From the NCBI RefSeq assembly GCF_025141175.1, contig NZ_CP081155.1, positions 1 through 64,000 on the forward strand: a stretch of DNA of 64,000 nt, given 5' to 3'. Under the pieces are notes generated by a model. That model was given only the letters and a program-made list of their open reading frames with translations. It did not search any database and was not told where the DNA came from. The stretch is from Jannaschia sp. M317 (GTDB taxonomy: Bacteria > Pseudomonadota > Alphaproteobacteria > Rhodobacterales > Rhodobacteraceae). Position 1 is the first letter of the stretch; every line of letters begins with the position of its first letter. Both the position numbers and the translations under genes were made by a program. This document shows positions 20,403-28,286 of this stretch, in pieces.

Positions 20403-21166
20403 CCGACCCGCTTGTGCAACTGGATCGCCTGACGGTGCGTCAGGGCGGTCAGGTCACCCTTCAGGATGTGACGCTGGCGCTGCGCCCGGCAGAGATCGTC
20501 ACCATCGTCGGCCCGAACGGGTCGGGCAAGTCGACCCTGCTCAAGGCCCTGATCGGGGCAATCCGGCCTGCGTCGGGTCGGGTGACCCGCGCGCCGGGCC
20601 TGCGCATCGGCTATGTTCCGCAGACGCTGGCGATCGACCCGACGCTGCCCCTGACCGTGCGGCGATTCCTGTCCCTGCCCCGCCGCGTCACCGACGCCGA
20701 GGCCGCCGAGGCATTGGACAAGACCGGGGCCGGGACGCTGTCGAACCGGCAGATGACCGACCTGTCGGGGGGACAGTTCCAGCGCGTTCTTCTGGCCCGC
20801 GCATTGTTGTCCAATCCGCAGCTTCTGGTGCTGGACGAGGCGACGCAAGGGCTGGATCAACCCGGCTCTGCCGCCTTTTACCGATTGATCGAGGCGATCC
20901 GCCGCGACATCGGTTGCGCGGTTCTGATGGTCAGCCATGAATTGCACGTGGTCATGGCCGCCTCGGACCGGGTCATCTGCCTCAACGGGCACGTCTGCTG
21001 CGAGGGGCACCCGGAACAGGTGGCCACCGCGCCCGAATATCGCGCGCTGTTCGGGACGGGCACGCAGGGGGCGCTGGCGCTTTACCGGCATGAACACAGT
21101 CACACCCACGACGACGGGTCGGCCTGCACCCACGACCATCCTCACCCGGCGGAGGCCACCGAATGA
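20399..21166 (+). CDS. znuC: Zinc ABC transporter ATP-binding protein ZnuC
   Basis: ATPase of the high-affinity zinc importer. The 255-residue product has Walker A GPNGSGKSTL (about 40-49), the Q-loop in GYVPQ, the ABC signature LSGGQFQRV, Walker B LLVLDEATQ and the switch His in MVSHELH. An unusual His-rich tail (HEHSHTHDDGSACTHDHPHP) closes the protein and may bind zinc in the cytoplasm. It overlaps zur by 4 bases before and znuB by 4 bases after. Confidence 0.94.
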   Translation: MTDPLVQLDRLTVRQGGQVTLQDVTLALRPAEIVTIVGPNGSGKSTLLKALIGAIRPASGRVTRAPGLRIGYVPQTLAIDPTLPLTVRRFLSLPRRVTDAEAAEALDKTGAGTLSNRQMTDLSGGQFQRVLLARALLSNPQLLVLDEATQGLDQPGSAAFYRLIEAIRRDIGCAVLMVSHELHVVMAASDRVICLNGHVCCEGHPEQVATAPEYRALFGTGTQGALALYRHEHSHTHDDGSACTHDHPHPAEATE

Positions 21167-21963
21167 CCATGCTCGACAGCTTCCTGACCCGGGCCACCCT
21201 GGCGGGCCTGGGCGTGGCGCTGGCGGCTGGGCCGCTGGGCTGTTTCGTGGTCTGGCGACGGATGGCCTATTTCGGCGATGCGACGGCCCATGCGTCGATC
21301 CTGGGCGTGGCGCTGGCGCTGGCGTTTTCGACCTCGGTCTTTCTGGGCGCTCTGATCGTGTCGCTGGCCATGGCGGTGGCGATCACGCTGCTGTCCGGGC
21401 GGGGCATGGGCACCGACACCCTGCTGGGCGTTCTGGCGCATTCGGCGCTGGCCCTGGGGTTGGTCGCGGTGTCCTTTCTGGACGGGGTGCGGATCGATCT
21501 GATGGCCTATCTGTTCGGAGACATCCTGGCTGTGGGCAAGACCGACCTGGCGGTGATCTGGGCGGGTGCGGCGGCGGTTCTTGGGCTGTTGGCGTGGCGC
21601 TGGCAGAGTCTGCTGACCGCGACGCTGAACCCCGACCTGGCGCAGGCCAGCGGCATCGATCCGAACCGGGAGCGTTTGATCCTGACGCTGGCGCTGGCGC
21701 TTGTGGTGGCCGTGGCGATCAAGGTGGTGGGGGCCCTGCTGATCTCGGCCCTGCTGATCATCCCTGCCGCCGCAGCCCGCCCTTTTGCCACCACGCCCGA
21801 GCGGATGGCGATTCTCTCGGCGGGACTGGGCGGGCTGGCGGCCCTGGGCGGCATGCGCCTGTCCTACAGCTTCGATACGCCCACGGGCCCCACGATCGTG
21901 GCGCTGGCCGCCGGGTTGTTCGCGGTATCGTCCCTGTACCGCAGCCTGATGCGGCGCGACTAA
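21163..21963 (+). CDS. znuB: Zinc ABC transporter permease ZnuB
   Basis: Membrane subunit of the zinc importer, 266 residues with about eight hydrophobic segments. The N-terminal PLGCFVVWRRMAYFGDATAHAS is the conserved metal-permease motif of the ABC-3 family, and HSALALGL and AAAARPF are also typical. ATG overlaps the znuC stop (ATGA), completing the zur-znuC-znuB operon. Confidence 0.94.
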   Translation: MTMLDSFLTRATLAGLGVALAAGPLGCFVVWRRMAYFGDATAHASILGVALALAFSTSVFLGALIVSLAMAVAITLLSGRGMGTDTLLGVLAHSALALGLVAVSFLDGVRIDLMAYLFGDILAVGKTDLAVIWAGAAAVLGLLAWRWQSLLTATLNPDLAQASGIDPNRERLILTLALALVVAVAIKVVGALLISALLIIPAAAARPFATTPERMAILSAGLGGLAALGGMRLSYSFDTPTGPTIVALAAGLFAVSSLYRSLMRRD

Positions 21964-22044
21964 GTCCCAGAGAGATCTGAGAATTTCCTGACCGCGACCA
22001 AGTCGACGGCGATCTTCCCGTGGTTGGACGCCTTACAATTGTCT

Positions 22045-22062
22045 TGACTGATCGATCAGTCA
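22045..22062. promoter_or_regulatory. 18-bp perfect palindrome, candidate TetR operator
   Basis: TGACTGATCGATCAGTCA is an uninterrupted perfect palindrome 15 bases before the tetR ATG. It overlaps TTGACT, a possible -35 box. Its position and symmetry are what is expected for an autoregulatory TetR-family site. Confidence 0.75.
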
Positions 22063-22077
22063 GGATACCCTCTCGCC

Positions 22078-22719
22078 ATGTCGAAAGCACAGCTCAAATC
22101 CAGGGATGCCCCGAACGAGACGGTCGAAAAGATCCTCGTCGCGGCAGAAGTCGAGTTTTCCGAACGGGGGTTCGACGGGGCGGGGATGAAGGCGATCTCT
22201 GCTCGGGCCGACGTGTCGCAGGCGCTGCTGCACTATCACTTCGGCAACAAGGATCGGCTTTATGACGAGGTGATCGAGCGTCGGTCAGACATGATCAATT
22301 CCGAACGCCGCACCCTGTTGGCCGCAGTCGATCCTGACGCGCCCGACGCGCTGGACGGCATCCTTGCGGCGCTGTTCCGGCCGCCGCTTGGGCCGTCAGG
22401 CGGCCAACATGCCTATGCGCGTATCTTCTCCAACCTCGTCGTCGGGCGGGAGCGGGAGCGGGCGCTGGTGCGCCGCTGCTATGACCCGACGGCCCGCACC
22501 TTCATCGAGGCGATCTGCCGCGCGACGCCTGGCACGGATCAGGCCACGGCGGCCATGGCCTACACCCTGTCACTTGGCGCCCTGATCGCCGTGATCGGCC
22601 GCGATGGCCGGGTGGAGCGGCTGATGGGCCGCGACGACATCCAGACCCAGGACCAGATCCTGGCCCAGCTCGTGCGCTTCACCAAGGGAGGGGTGCTGGC
22701 GCTGACGGGGACCGGCTGA
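22078..22719 (+). CDS. TetR-family transcriptional regulator
   Basis: The 213-residue protein has the N-terminal TetR helix-turn-helix (about 16-63, with GMKAISARADVSQALLHYHFGNKDRLYDEV) and a ligand-binding C-terminal half that resembles RutR/YcdC-type regulators in outline. It heads an operon for a TRAP transporter, a cyclase, a BKACE enzyme and an OsmC protein, with only 38 bases to dctP. It most likely represses this operon until the imported substrate or a product binds. Confidence 0.87.
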   Translation: MSKAQLKSRDAPNETVEKILVAAEVEFSERGFDGAGMKAISARADVSQALLHYHFGNKDRLYDEVIERRSDMINSERRTLLAAVDPDAPDALDGILAALFRPPLGPSGGQHAYARIFSNLVVGRERERALVRRCYDPTARTFIEAICRATPGTDQATAAMAYTLSLGALIAVIGRDGRVERLMGRDDIQTQDQILAQLVRFTKGGVLALTGTG

Positions 22720-22757
22720 CTCACCGACCATTCATTCGTTTTTCAAGGGAGGAAAAC

Positions 22758-23816
22758 ATGAAGACCCTGACCAAAGGCGCCCTGCTTGCGTCCACACTTC
22801 TGCTGCCTGCAACCGCCTTCGCCGACAGCTATTCGGCCACCATCGCCGCGGGCCACCCGCCCGTGTTCCGGTGGGTCAAGATGCTGGACGAGGCCTTCGT
22901 GCCCGCCGTCACAGCCAAGCTGGAAGGCACCGGACATTCCATCGACTTCACCGGTCAATACGGCGGCGCCATCGCCGGCGTGGGCGAGGAATTGGAGGCG
23001 GTGGAGGCGGGCCTTGCCGAACTGGGCACCTGCCAATCGCTGTTCGACCCCGCCAAGATGGCGGCGCAGAACGTCACCTACTACACGCCCTTCGTCAGCG
23101 ACGACCCCCGCACCATCGGCACCTTGATGCACCGCCTGCAGTTGGAAAACGAGAACATGCAGCGCAGCTATGCCGACAACGGCGTCGTCTACATCGGCGC
23201 GCCGATGGTGATCGACGACTACCTGTTGATGACCAACTTCCCGATCGAAAGCCTCGCCGACCTGGACGGACGCAAGATCGCGGCCCCCGGCCCGGCCATA
23301 AACTGGCTGTCGGGGACGGGCGCTGTCGGCGTCTCGGGCAACCTGACGACCTATTACAACGAGCTGAAGTCAGGCGTCTTCGACGGGGTGATCGTCTTCG
23401 CCTCTGCCGCGCTGCCGGGCAAGCTGTACGAAGTGGCCCCTTACGTGACGCGCGCGGGTCTGGGCGCGCAATACGCGGGCTCCATCTGCGCCAATATCGA
23501 CTGGTACGAGGGCCTGCCGGAGGAGGTTCAGACCGCGCTGCACGAGGCTGCGGCCGAGACCGGGGAATGGTACGTCTCCGCGTTGGAGGGTGCCGTGCAG
23601 ACGGCCTTTTCGGTTATGGGCGAAAACGGAGCGACGATCACGGAAGCCTCGGATGACATGCGCGCGGCATGGGCCGCTGGCATGGACAATGCCGCACAGG
23701 CCTGGGCCAAGGGTCTGGACGACAACGGCATCGCCGGGTCCGAGGTCCTGACCACCTACATGGGTGAGATGCGCGCCGCCGGGGCCACCCCGCTGCGCGA
23801 CTGGGACAGCGAGTGA
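22758..23816 (+). CDS. dctP: TRAP transporter substrate-binding protein (DctP)
   Basis: Periplasmic receptor of a TRAP importer, 352 residues with a signal peptide (MKTLTKGALLASTLLLPATA, cleavage about residue 22). It has the DctP-family fold, including LADLDGRKIAAPGP and the NELKSGVFDGVI stretch around the ligand site. A strong AAGGGAGG site precedes the ATG. The gene neighbours suggest an organic acid that is later opened by the cyclase and cleaved by BKACE; the ligand itself is unknown. Confidence 0.9.
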   Translation: MKTLTKGALLASTLLLPATAFADSYSATIAAGHPPVFRWVKMLDEAFVPAVTAKLEGTGHSIDFTGQYGGAIAGVGEELEAVEAGLAELGTCQSLFDPAKMAAQNVTYYTPFVSDDPRTIGTLMHRLQLENENMQRSYADNGVVYIGAPMVIDDYLLMTNFPIESLADLDGRKIAAPGPAINWLSGTGAVGVSGNLTTYYNELKSGVFDGVIVFASAALPGKLYEVAPYVTRAGLGAQYAGSICANIDWYEGLPEEVQTALHEAAAETGEWYVSALEGAVQTAFSVMGENGATITEASDDMRAAWAAGMDNAAQAWAKGLDDNGIAGSEVLTTYMGEMRAAGATPLRDWDSE

Positions 23817-23819
23817 TCC

Positions 23820-24350
23820 GTGCCCGACGTCACGCAAAGTGACCTGCGGCCCCTGCGTTGGCTCGATCAGCTGACGCAGGTGGCCAACGTGGGCGGCTCG
23901 CTTCTGATCGTGGGGCTGGTGGTGTTGATCGGCATGGATGTCTTCGCCCGCAACGCCTTCAACGCACCGATCTCCGGCGTGCCGGAAATGGTGACCCTGT
24001 CGATCGTGGCCATCGTTTTCCTGCAGGCCCCGCAGGCGTTGAAGGCCGGGCGCATGACCCGATCGGACGCGCTGTTGGGGGCGCTGACCAAGGGGGCACC
24101 GCGCATCGCACGGGGGCTGGAAACGCTGTTCGACCTGTTGGGCGCGCTGGTCATAGGCGTGATCCTCTATGCGACCTGGCCCATCTTTGCCCGCGCCTGG
24201 ACCCGCGGAGAGTTCATCGGGGCGGCGGGCGATTTCACCGCCCCGGTCTGGCCGGTCAAGGCGATGATCCTGCTGGGCGGCACCCTGCTGGCGCTGCAAT
24301 TCCTGGCGCGCATCCTGCGCCGCCACGCACCGCAGGACGACGCGACATGA
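23820..24350 (+). CDS. dctQ: TRAP transporter small permease (DctQ)
   Basis: The 176-residue membrane subunit has four hydrophobic segments and the conserved DctQ pattern (VVLIGMDVFARNAF and GVPEMVTLSIVAIVFLQAPQALK). It starts with GTG three bases after the dctP stop and overlaps dctM by 4 bases (ATGA). It acts together with DctM to move substrate from DctP using the sodium gradient. Confidence 0.88.
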   Translation: MPDVTQSDLRPLRWLDQLTQVANVGGSLLIVGLVVLIGMDVFARNAFNAPISGVPEMVTLSIVAIVFLQAPQALKAGRMTRSDALLGALTKGAPRIARGLETLFDLLGALVIGVILYATWPIFARAWTRGEFIGAAGDFTAPVWPVKAMILLGGTLLALQFLARILRRHAPQDDAT

Positions 24351-25651
24351 CACCCTTCGACATCGGTCTGCTGGCCCTGGGCGGCATGGGCGTTTTCGTC
24401 TTGGGCGGCATGTTCGTGCCCATCGCGCTGATCCTGTGCTCGTTTCTGGGCGTCTGGGCGATCAAGGGCTCTCCGATCCTTGCGGCCAAGATGTTGGGCC
24501 TGGCGGCCAATGACGCCATCGCCAGCTATTTCTTCGGGGTCGTCCCCCTGTTCGTTCTGATGGGCTTTCTGGTGTCCGAGTCGGGCATCGGGCGCGATGC
24601 CTTCGACGTGGCCAACGCCATGTTCCGCCGCATCAAGGGCGGGCTGGGCGTGGGCACCGTGGCGGCCAATGCGATCTTTGCCGCCGTCACCGGCATCTCC
24701 ATCGCGTCGGCGGCCGTTTTCACCAAGATCGCGGTGCCGGAAATGCGCCGCCACGGCTATTCCAGCCGCTTCGCCGTGGGCGTGGTGGCGGGCAGTTCGG
24801 TGCTGGGCATGCTGATCCCGCCCAGCCTGCTGCTGATCCTGTTCGGATTGCTGGCCGAGCAATCCATCGGCGACCTCTTTGTGGCGGGCATCGGGCCGGG
24901 CTTGTTGCTGGCGCTGTTCTTCGGGCTGGGCACAGTGGCGATGGCGACCTTCACGCCCCGGTTCGTGGGCGAACGGCTCAGCGAGGACAGCGCCCCCCTC
25001 AGCCGCAGAGAGCTGATTTCCAAGGGGGTGCCGATCACCGCATTGATCGGGCTGGTGCTGGGGGGGATCTATGCCGGGCTCTTCACACCAGTCGAGGCGG
25101 GGGCCATCGGGGCCATCGGGGCGCTGGTCATCGGCTTACTGAAACGGCGCCTCAGCCTGCCCGCGCTTTGGCGGGTGCTGGTGGACACCGGGCTGGTCAC
25201 CGCCTCGGTCTGCTTTCTGATCATCGCGGCGCAGATGTATTCGCGGATGCTGGCCTTTTCCGGCGTGCCGAACGCCTTCGGCGAGTTGGCGGCGACGGCG
25301 GACCTGGGTCTGCTGGGGCTTATCTTCCTCTATGTGTTGGTGGTGATCCTGCTGGGCATGATCCTCGACAGTTCGTCCATCATGCTGATCCTGGTGCCCC
25401 TGATGCTGCCGATCGTGACGCCCATGGGCGTGGACCTGATCTGGTTCGGCATCGTCACCGTCATCGCGGTTGAGATCGGGCTGTTGACGCCACCGTTTGG
25501 AATATCGGTCTACGTCATCAAATCCACGCTCGACGACGACAGTATCAGCCTGTGGGACATCTTTGTCGGTGCGGCCCCCTTCGCCTTGATGATGCTGCTT
25601 TGCCTGATCCTGATCATCCTGTTCCCGCCCATCGCCATCGGTCTGCTGTAG
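24347..25651 (+). CDS. dctM: TRAP transporter large permease (DctM)
   Basis: The 434-residue integral membrane subunit forms the transport channel. It has about twelve hydrophobic segments and family stretches such as FFGVVPLFVLMGFLVSESGI, VLGMLIPPSLLLILFG and LGMILDSSSIMLILVPLMLP. The frame stays open upstream through dctQ, but ATG 24347 gives the normal family length and a 4-base overlap. Confidence 0.93.
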   Translation: MTPFDIGLLALGGMGVFVLGGMFVPIALILCSFLGVWAIKGSPILAAKMLGLAANDAIASYFFGVVPLFVLMGFLVSESGIGRDAFDVANAMFRRIKGGLGVGTVAANAIFAAVTGISIASAAVFTKIAVPEMRRHGYSSRFAVGVVAGSSVLGMLIPPSLLLILFGLLAEQSIGDLFVAGIGPGLLLALFFGLGTVAMATFTPRFVGERLSEDSAPLSRRELISKGVPITALIGLVLGGIYAGLFTPVEAGAIGAIGALVIGLLKRRLSLPALWRVLVDTGLVTASVCFLIIAAQMYSRMLAFSGVPNAFGELAATADLGLLGLIFLYVLVVILLGMILDSSSIMLILVPLMLPIVTPMGVDLIWFGIVTVIAVEIGLLTPPFGISVYVIKSTLDDDSISLWDIFVGAAPFALMMLLCLILIILFPPIAIGLL

Positions 25652-25663
25652 GAGGCCCCGCGC

Positions 25664-26440
25664 ATGTCACGACGATTCATCGACCTATCCGTCCCACTGG
25701 AGGCGGAGATCCCCTCCGACCCGGAGATCATGTTGCCGCAGATCGAATACTTCGATCACAAGGACACCGCCGCGCAGATGGCCGGATTCTTTCCGGGCCT
25801 TGCCCCCGACCAGCTGCCGGGCGGGGATGGCTGGGCGTTGGAGAAGCTGACGATCTACACCCACAACGGCACCCATCTGGACGCGCCCTATCATCACCAT
25901 TCCACAATGGATGGCGGCAAACGGGCGATCACCATCGACGAGGTCCCGCTGGAATGGTGCTTTGCCCCCGGCGTGCGCCTGGACTTCCGCCACCTGCCCG
26001 ACGGCCACATCGTCACGCCCCAAGAGGTGGACGCCGAACTGGACCGGATCGGCCATGTCCTGCAACCGCTTGATATCGTGCTGGTGAACACCGCCGCCGG
26101 CGCGCGATATGGCCACGACGATTACCTGATGCGGGGCTGCGGCATGGGCCGCGACGCGACTTTGCACCTGTTGAAACAGGGCGTCCGCGTCACCGGCACC
26201 GATGCCTGGAGCTGGGACGCCCCCTTTCCGCTGACCGCAGAGCGGTTTGCCGAAACCGGCGATCCCGGCGTCATCTGGGAAGGCCACCGCGCCAGCATGG
26301 ACATCGGGTATTGCCACATCGAAAAGCTGGCCAACCTCGACGCCCTGCCGGGGGCTGGCTTCACCGTCTCCTGCTTCCCGTTCAAGATCAAAGCCGCCTC
26401 TGCCGGGTTCGTCCGGGCGGTCGCCATCCTCGAGGACTGA
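25664..26440 (+). CDS. Cyclase family protein (metal-dependent hydrolase)
   Basis: The 258-residue protein belongs to the cyclase/kynurenine formamidase/isatin hydrolase superfamily. The motif HNGTHLDAPYH (67-77) matches the family HxGTHxDxPxH, with His67, His71 and Asp73 as metal ligands. Members open cyclic amides, imides or formamides. It follows the TRAP permease at 12 bases with a TAGGAGGC site and precedes BKACE by one base, so it probably acts first on the imported compound. The substrate is not known. Confidence 0.87.
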   Translation: MSRRFIDLSVPLEAEIPSDPEIMLPQIEYFDHKDTAAQMAGFFPGLAPDQLPGGDGWALEKLTIYTHNGTHLDAPYHHHSTMDGGKRAITIDEVPLEWCFAPGVRLDFRHLPDGHIVTPQEVDAELDRIGHVLQPLDIVLVNTAAGARYGHDDYLMRGCGMGRDATLHLLKQGVRVTGTDAWSWDAPFPLTAERFAETGDPGVIWEGHRASMDIGYCHIEKLANLDALPGAGFTVSCFPFKIKAASAGFVRAVAILED

Positions 26441-26441
26441 C

Positions 26442-27371
26442 ATGCCCAAGACGATCATCACCTGCGCCGTCACCGGCGCGATCCATACGCCCACCATGTC
26501 GGACGCCCTGCCCTACCGGCCCGAAGACATCGCGCGGCAGGCCATCGACGCCGCCCACGCCGGGGCCGCGATCCTGCATCTGCACGCCCGCAACCCCGAA
26601 GACGGCCGCCCCTCGGTCGATCCGGCGCATTTCGCGGCGTTCCTGCCGATCATCCGGGCCGAGACGGACGCCATCGTCAACATCTCGACCGGGGGTAGCA
26701 TCACCATGGGCATCGAGGACCGGTTGGCCCCCGCCGCCGCCGCCTCGCCCGAGATGTGTTCGCTCAACATGGGGTCGCTGAACTTTGCCTGCCATCCGCT
26801 GGCCGACCGCTACGACAGCTACAAGTTCGACTGGGAGGAGGCGCATATCCGGGGGTCCGAGGGCGGTATCTTCCGCAATACCTTTGCCGATATCAAACAG
26901 GTCGCCGCCACCATGGGCGGGGCCCCGCATCACGCCAAGTTCGAACATGAATGCTACGAGGTCGGGCATCTCTACAATCTGGCGTTCTGCCTGAAACAGG
27001 GGATGTTTCAGGCTCCGATCTTCTTGCAGTTCGTGATGGGCATCCTGGGCGGGATCGCCGCCGATATCGACAACCTCGTGTTCATGAAACGGACCGCCGA
27101 CAAGCTGTTCGGCACGGACTACCAGTGGTCGGTGATCGGCGCGGGCGGGCAACAGATGAAGCTGGCCGCCGTCGCGGCACAGATGGGCGGCCACGTGCGC
27201 GTCGGGTTGGAGGATTCGCTCTTCATCGAAAAGGGTCGCCTTGCCACGTCGAACGCCCAGCAGGTCGAAAAGGTGCGCAAGATTCTGGAGTTGCAGGGCA
27301 ATGCCATCGCCACCCCCGCCGAGGCGCGCGCGATGTTGGGCCTCAAGGGGACCGACAAGGTCAGTTTCTGA
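26442..27371 (+). CDS. BKACE-family enzyme (DUF849, beta-keto acid cleavage)
   Basis: Members condense a beta-keto acid with acetyl-CoA and cleave it to acetoacetate and a new acyl-CoA. The 309-residue TIM-barrel protein has HLHARNPEDGRPS, in which His46 and His48 match the zinc ligands of the characterised 3-keto-5-aminohexanoate cleavage enzyme; GLEDSLF late in the chain fits the last metal-ligand strand. The frame is open upstream, but MPKTIITCAVTGAIHTP is the family start. Which keto acid is used cannot be read from sequence. Confidence 0.88.
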   Translation: MPKTIITCAVTGAIHTPTMSDALPYRPEDIARQAIDAAHAGAAILHLHARNPEDGRPSVDPAHFAAFLPIIRAETDAIVNISTGGSITMGIEDRLAPAAAASPEMCSLNMGSLNFACHPLADRYDSYKFDWEEAHIRGSEGGIFRNTFADIKQVAATMGGAPHHAKFEHECYEVGHLYNLAFCLKQGMFQAPIFLQFVMGILGGIAADIDNLVFMKRTADKLFGTDYQWSVIGAGGQQMKLAAVAAQMGGHVRVGLEDSLFIEKGRLATSNAQQVEKVRKILELQGNAIATPAEARAMLGLKGTDKVSF

Positions 27372-27403
27372 CCCTTGCTGCCAATCAGATCCCGGAGGAC
27401 GCC

Positions 27404-27901
27404 ATGACCGTCGACCAACCCAAAGACCCCCTAGAGGTCATCTTCACCTGTTCGGGCCATGCCACAGGCAAGATGCGCAACGATCTGGATGTGCGCATGA
27501 CACACCCGATGGAAGAACGCTTTGCGATGGCCACCGACGAAGGCCCGTTTCATGGCGGCGACGCCACCGCGCCGCCCCCGCTGGCGCATTTCATCAGCGG
27601 GCTGACAGGGTGCATCATGACGCAGCTGCGGGCCTTTGCGAAACGGATGAACGTCGAGATCACAGACCTGAAGGTCGACTGCCGCATCGTCTGGCAATGG
27701 ACGCCGGTGGGCCGCATCTACGAAACCGCGCCCAAGAGCTTTGACATCGACATCCTGCTGGACAGCCCGAACCCTCTCGAAGAGCAGATCGCCCTGATCG
27801 AGGCGGCCAAGAAGGGGTGTTTCGTGGAACAGACCCTGTCGCAGGCCAATACCGTCACGCACCGGTTGAAGACCGAAGGCGGGTTCCTGCGGCTTCGCTA
27901 G
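27404..27901 (+). CDS. OsmC family protein
   Basis: The 165-residue protein has the OsmC/Ohr fold with two cysteines at the family positions, Cys70 in SGLTGCIMTQ and Cys139 in KKGCFVEQTL. Classical OsmC proteins reduce organic peroxides with this pair, but many members in catabolic operons have unknown roles, perhaps thiol-dependent handling of a reactive intermediate. A GGAGGAC site precedes the ATG, 32 bases after BKACE. Its end lies only 7 bases from the convergent uraH-like gene. Confidence 0.83.
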   Translation: MTVDQPKDPLEVIFTCSGHATGKMRNDLDVRMTHPMEERFAMATDEGPFHGGDATAPPPLAHFISGLTGCIMTQLRAFAKRMNVEITDLKVDCRIVWQWTPVGRIYETAPKSFDIDILLDSPNPLEEQIALIEAAKKGCFVEQTLSQANTVTHRLKTEGGFLRLR

Positions 27902-27908
27902 GGTCGCG

Positions 27909-28286
27909 TCAGGCCCCGCCCCGGAACAGCGAAAAGCCCCAGGGCGTGAACTTGAACGGCAGATGGAAGTGTTCCGTCACCCGGTCGATCCCGAACCGAA
28001 AGACGGCCGTGTCGACGAAGGACGGCTCGGGCAGGTCCCAACCGCTCTGCCGGTAGTAGTCTCCGACGCCGAAGCGCACCTCATAGAGCCCGCGCGTCAC
28101 ACCCTGCCCGTCCACCATCGGATGCGGCAAGTGGCCAGTCGGGGCGCAGACGTCATGAACGATCTCTGCCGGGTCGGGATCAAGCCGGAGCAGCCGCACC
28201 GACAGCCCCGCAGCCGGGATGCCACGCGCCACGTCGACGGCGTGAACCGAGATGCCGCCCGCCTGCGGCTGCGGGGCCACGCTCAT
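27909..28286 (-). CDS. Transthyretin-like protein, divergent 5-hydroxyisourate hydrolase (UraH-like)
   Basis: Canonical UraH hydrolyses 5-hydroxyisourate to OHCU in urate breakdown. This 125-residue protein has the transthyretin-like fold with His15 in the N-terminal VHAVD strand and EHFHLPF (105-111), both matching catalytic positions. However, the usual Arg of the TNxDGR loop aligns with His52, and the C-terminal YRGS tetrapeptide is FRGG (121-124). It may therefore use another cyclic ureide or imide. ATG overlaps the stop of the BMP-type gene by 4 bases. It is the last gene of the uraD-tct operon. Confidence 0.8.
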   Translation of the reverse strand: MSVAPQPQAGGISVHAVDVARGIPAAGLSVRLLRLDPDPAEIVHDVCAPTGHLPHPMVDGQGVTRGLYEVRFGVGDYYRQSGWDLPEPSFVDTAVFRFGIDRVTEHFHLPFKFTPWGFSLFRGGA

